This document shows, in pieces, positions 5,445-6,139 of a DNA stretch of 6,139 nt. Where the stretch lies: positions 1-6,139 of the forward strand of contig JAKLJF010000317.1 in the NCBI GenBank assembly GCA_023151335.1, read 5' to 3'. Position 1 is the stretch's first letter, and every line of letters starts with the position of its first letter. The notes beneath the pieces were generated by a model. That model was not told where the DNA came from. It saw only the letters and a list, made by a program, of their open reading frames with translations, and ran no database searches. This DNA comes from Thermoanaerobaculia bacterium (lineage in GTDB: Bacteria; Bacteroidota; Bacteroidia; Chitinophagales; Saprospiraceae). Made by a program: the position numbers and the translations under genes.

Positions 5445-5519
5445 TTATTTTAACACATAGGCACATAGATAACATAGAGCGAATACTATGTGGTCTATGT
5501 GCCTATGTGTTTAAAATAA
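5445..5519. repeat. Long hairpin built from ACATAG units
   Basis: The arms 5445-5477 and 5486-5519 pair along about 33 positions with one bulge (T5512), one T-G pair (5470/5493) and one mismatch (5471/5492), around the 8-base loop AGCGAATA. The left arm has ACATAG three times (5455-5460, 5463-5468, 5472-5477), mirrored as CTATGT in the right arm. I recall similar ACATAGGCACATAG palindromes between genes in other Bacteroidota genomes, but cannot verify that here. Only four T residues follow on the plus strand, so terminator activity would be weak. Confidence 0.8.
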
Positions 5520-5524
5520 TTTTG
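5517..5524 (+). promoter_or_regulatory. Candidate -7 element for the HAD phosphatase gene
   Basis: TAATTTTG matches the Bacteroidota -7 consensus TAnnTTTG exactly. It begins at the foot of the ACATAG hairpin (stem ends at 5519). Transcription would start near 5531, giving a leader of about 55 nt that contains the right outer arm of the repeat block. No TTTG-like -33 element lies 19-21 bp upstream, where the hairpin's right arm is, so the promoter is uncertain. Confidence 0.35.
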
Positions 5525-5585
5525 TGTTCAAATTTTCGCGTTTACTTATGATACAGCCTCGTCTGATCAAAACATTCAAAATAAA

Positions 5586-6139
5586 ATGACTATCCGGAAT
5601 ATCGTCTTCGATTTTGGAAACGTGCTCTTCGATCTCGACCTGCCCGCCATCGGGCGGGAAATCCAGCGTTTGGTGGGCGACCAATACGAATCCGTTCGGG
5701 AGCGCCTGCAGCAAAGTGGCGTGTTCGAGTTATATGAAACCGGCGGCTTGTCGACGGAAGAGTTCGTCGACGCCATTCGTTTTGCCGGCCCCGCGCCCCT
5801 GAGCGCCGGACAGGTCATCGCCGCCTGGAATTCCATTTTTATCGGTATGCCCGCCGAACGTTTCGATATGCTGCTCCGCCTGCGCCGGCACTACAATGTT
5901 TTCCTGCTCAGCAATATCAACGAACTGCATGCTGCCTGGATCGACGACTATCTGCTCCGCGAACACGGCATTTCCGATTTTCAATCGCGCTACTTCGACG
6001 GCGTGTATTATTCCCACCTGATCCGCCTGCGCAAACCCGACCGGGAAATTTACGAGTACGTACTGGCCGACGCCGAAATACTGCCCGGGGAAACATTGTT
6101 CATCGACGACCTGGAGGAAAACGTGAACGCCGCCCGCAC
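5586..6139 (+). CDS. HAD-superfamily phosphatase, YihX-like, 3' end outside the window
   Basis: The first 184 codons of a gene with no stop before the window edge; relatives are about 200 residues, so little is missing. HAD enzymes hydrolyse phosphate esters through an Asp nucleophile and Mg2+ in the cytosol. Visible motifs: motif I IVFDFGNVLFDLD with nucleophile Asp9, motif II LLSNIN with Ser109, motif III Lys150 in RLRKPDREIY, and motif IV FIDDLEEN with Asp174-Asp175. Residues about 19-85 form the helical cap. The second motif I Asp is Gly11 (DxG), as in E. coli YihX, a glucose-1-phosphate phosphatase, so this is a subfamily trait and not a defect. The substrate is unproven. The ATG at 5586 has an A-rich lead (ATTCAAAATAAA) and puts motif I at the right distance from the N-terminus. 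Confidence 0.92.
   Translation, partial: MTIRNIVFDFGNVLFDLDLPAIGREIQRLVGDQYESVRERLQQSGVFELYETGGLSTEEFVDAIRFAGPAPLSAGQVIAAWNSIFIGMPAERFDMLLRLRRHYNVFLLSNINELHAAWIDDYLLREHGISDFQSRYFDGVYYSHLIRLRKPDREIYEYVLADAEILPGETLFIDDLEENVNAAR

Larger units (their letters stand above)
5281..5565. repeat. Composite nested inverted-repeat block between ABC exporter and HAD gene
   Basis: This 285-bp block begins 27 bp after the ABC stop and ends 20 bp before the HAD start. The outer arms are 5281-5302 and 5544-5565. Their 17-bp cores, GAGGTTGTATCATAAGT and ACTTATGATACAGCCTC, are complementary at 16 of 17 positions, and the 22-bp arms at 19 of 22. The three exceptions (5284/5562, 5285/5561, 5290/5556) are all G-T pairs on the plus strand. 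Inside lie two long hairpins (5306-5431 and 5445-5519), so plus-strand RNA could fold as a stem closing a junction with two arms. There is no open frame of note and no clear target-site duplication. It could be nested non-autonomous palindromic repeats (MITE- or REP-like) or a structured RNA. The remainder of the 332-bp gap (5254-5280, 5566-5585) shows nothing further. Confidence 0.8.

Noticed and set aside
5453..5510. CRISPR-like or iteron array from repeated ACATAG/CTATGT
   Set aside because: Units are 6 bp with 2-3 bp spacing and are arranged as one hairpin. There are no spacers, cas genes or replication initiator.
5281..5565. Retron-type msr-msd RNA (outer inverted repeat enclosing long stems)
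   Set aside because: The fold is superficially similar, but no reverse transcriptase gene lies in the window and the flanking genes are an ABC exporter and a HAD phosphatase.

Overview
The window looks like chromosomal DNA from a member of the Bacteroidota, perhaps Chitinophagaceae-like (the family is a guess). The evidence is the promoter style, with TAnnTTTG-type -7 elements and TTTG-type -33 elements, and the A-rich start regions that mostly lack Shine-Dalgarno sequences. The protein families present fit this. The four right-hand genes are GC-rich; the left-hand araC-type gene is visibly more AT-rich.

Layout. Bases 1-64 hold no gene I can identify. An AraC-family regulator lies on the minus strand (65-928) with a good Bacteroidota-type promoter at 982-1013 and a short leader containing a hairpin. 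The 411-bp divergent gap 929-1339 carries this promoter and a TTAACG/CGTTAA dyad upstream of the next gene. A membrane-anchored HtrA/Deg serine protease with one PDZ domain follows on the plus strand (1340-2497). It converges on an MPPED-like metallophosphoesterase on the minus strand (2597-3259, probable GTG start). The 99 bp between them contain two intrinsic terminators, one per strand, each with its T-tract overlapping the stop codon of the opposing gene.

The gap 3260-3480 is rich in dyads: a GC-rich imperfect hairpin, a 19-bp perfect palindrome next to a -7-like box, a 13-bp palindrome, and a tandem heptamer ending 3 bp before the next start codon. A full-length ABC exporter half-transporter (590 aa, plus strand) occupies 3481-5253. 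The 332-bp gap 5254-5585 is almost entirely inverted repeats. It is followed by the first 184 codons of a YihX-like HAD phosphatase (5586 to the window end, no stop reached).

The genes do not form an obvious pathway. Each appears to have its own promoter region; the ABC transporter and HAD gene are the only adjacent co-directional pair and are separated by the repeat block. The most unusual object is that block, 5281-5565. A 22-bp outer inverted repeat (19 Watson-Crick pairs and 3 G-U pairs if read as plus-strand RNA) encloses two long hairpins: one with a perfect 33-bp stem and an independent 33-bp palindrome in its loop, and one with a roughly 33-bp stem built from ACATAG units. It has no coding capacity, and it could be a nest of non-autonomous palindromic repeats or a structured RNA. 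Its right side also supplies an exact TAnnTTTG box for the HAD gene.
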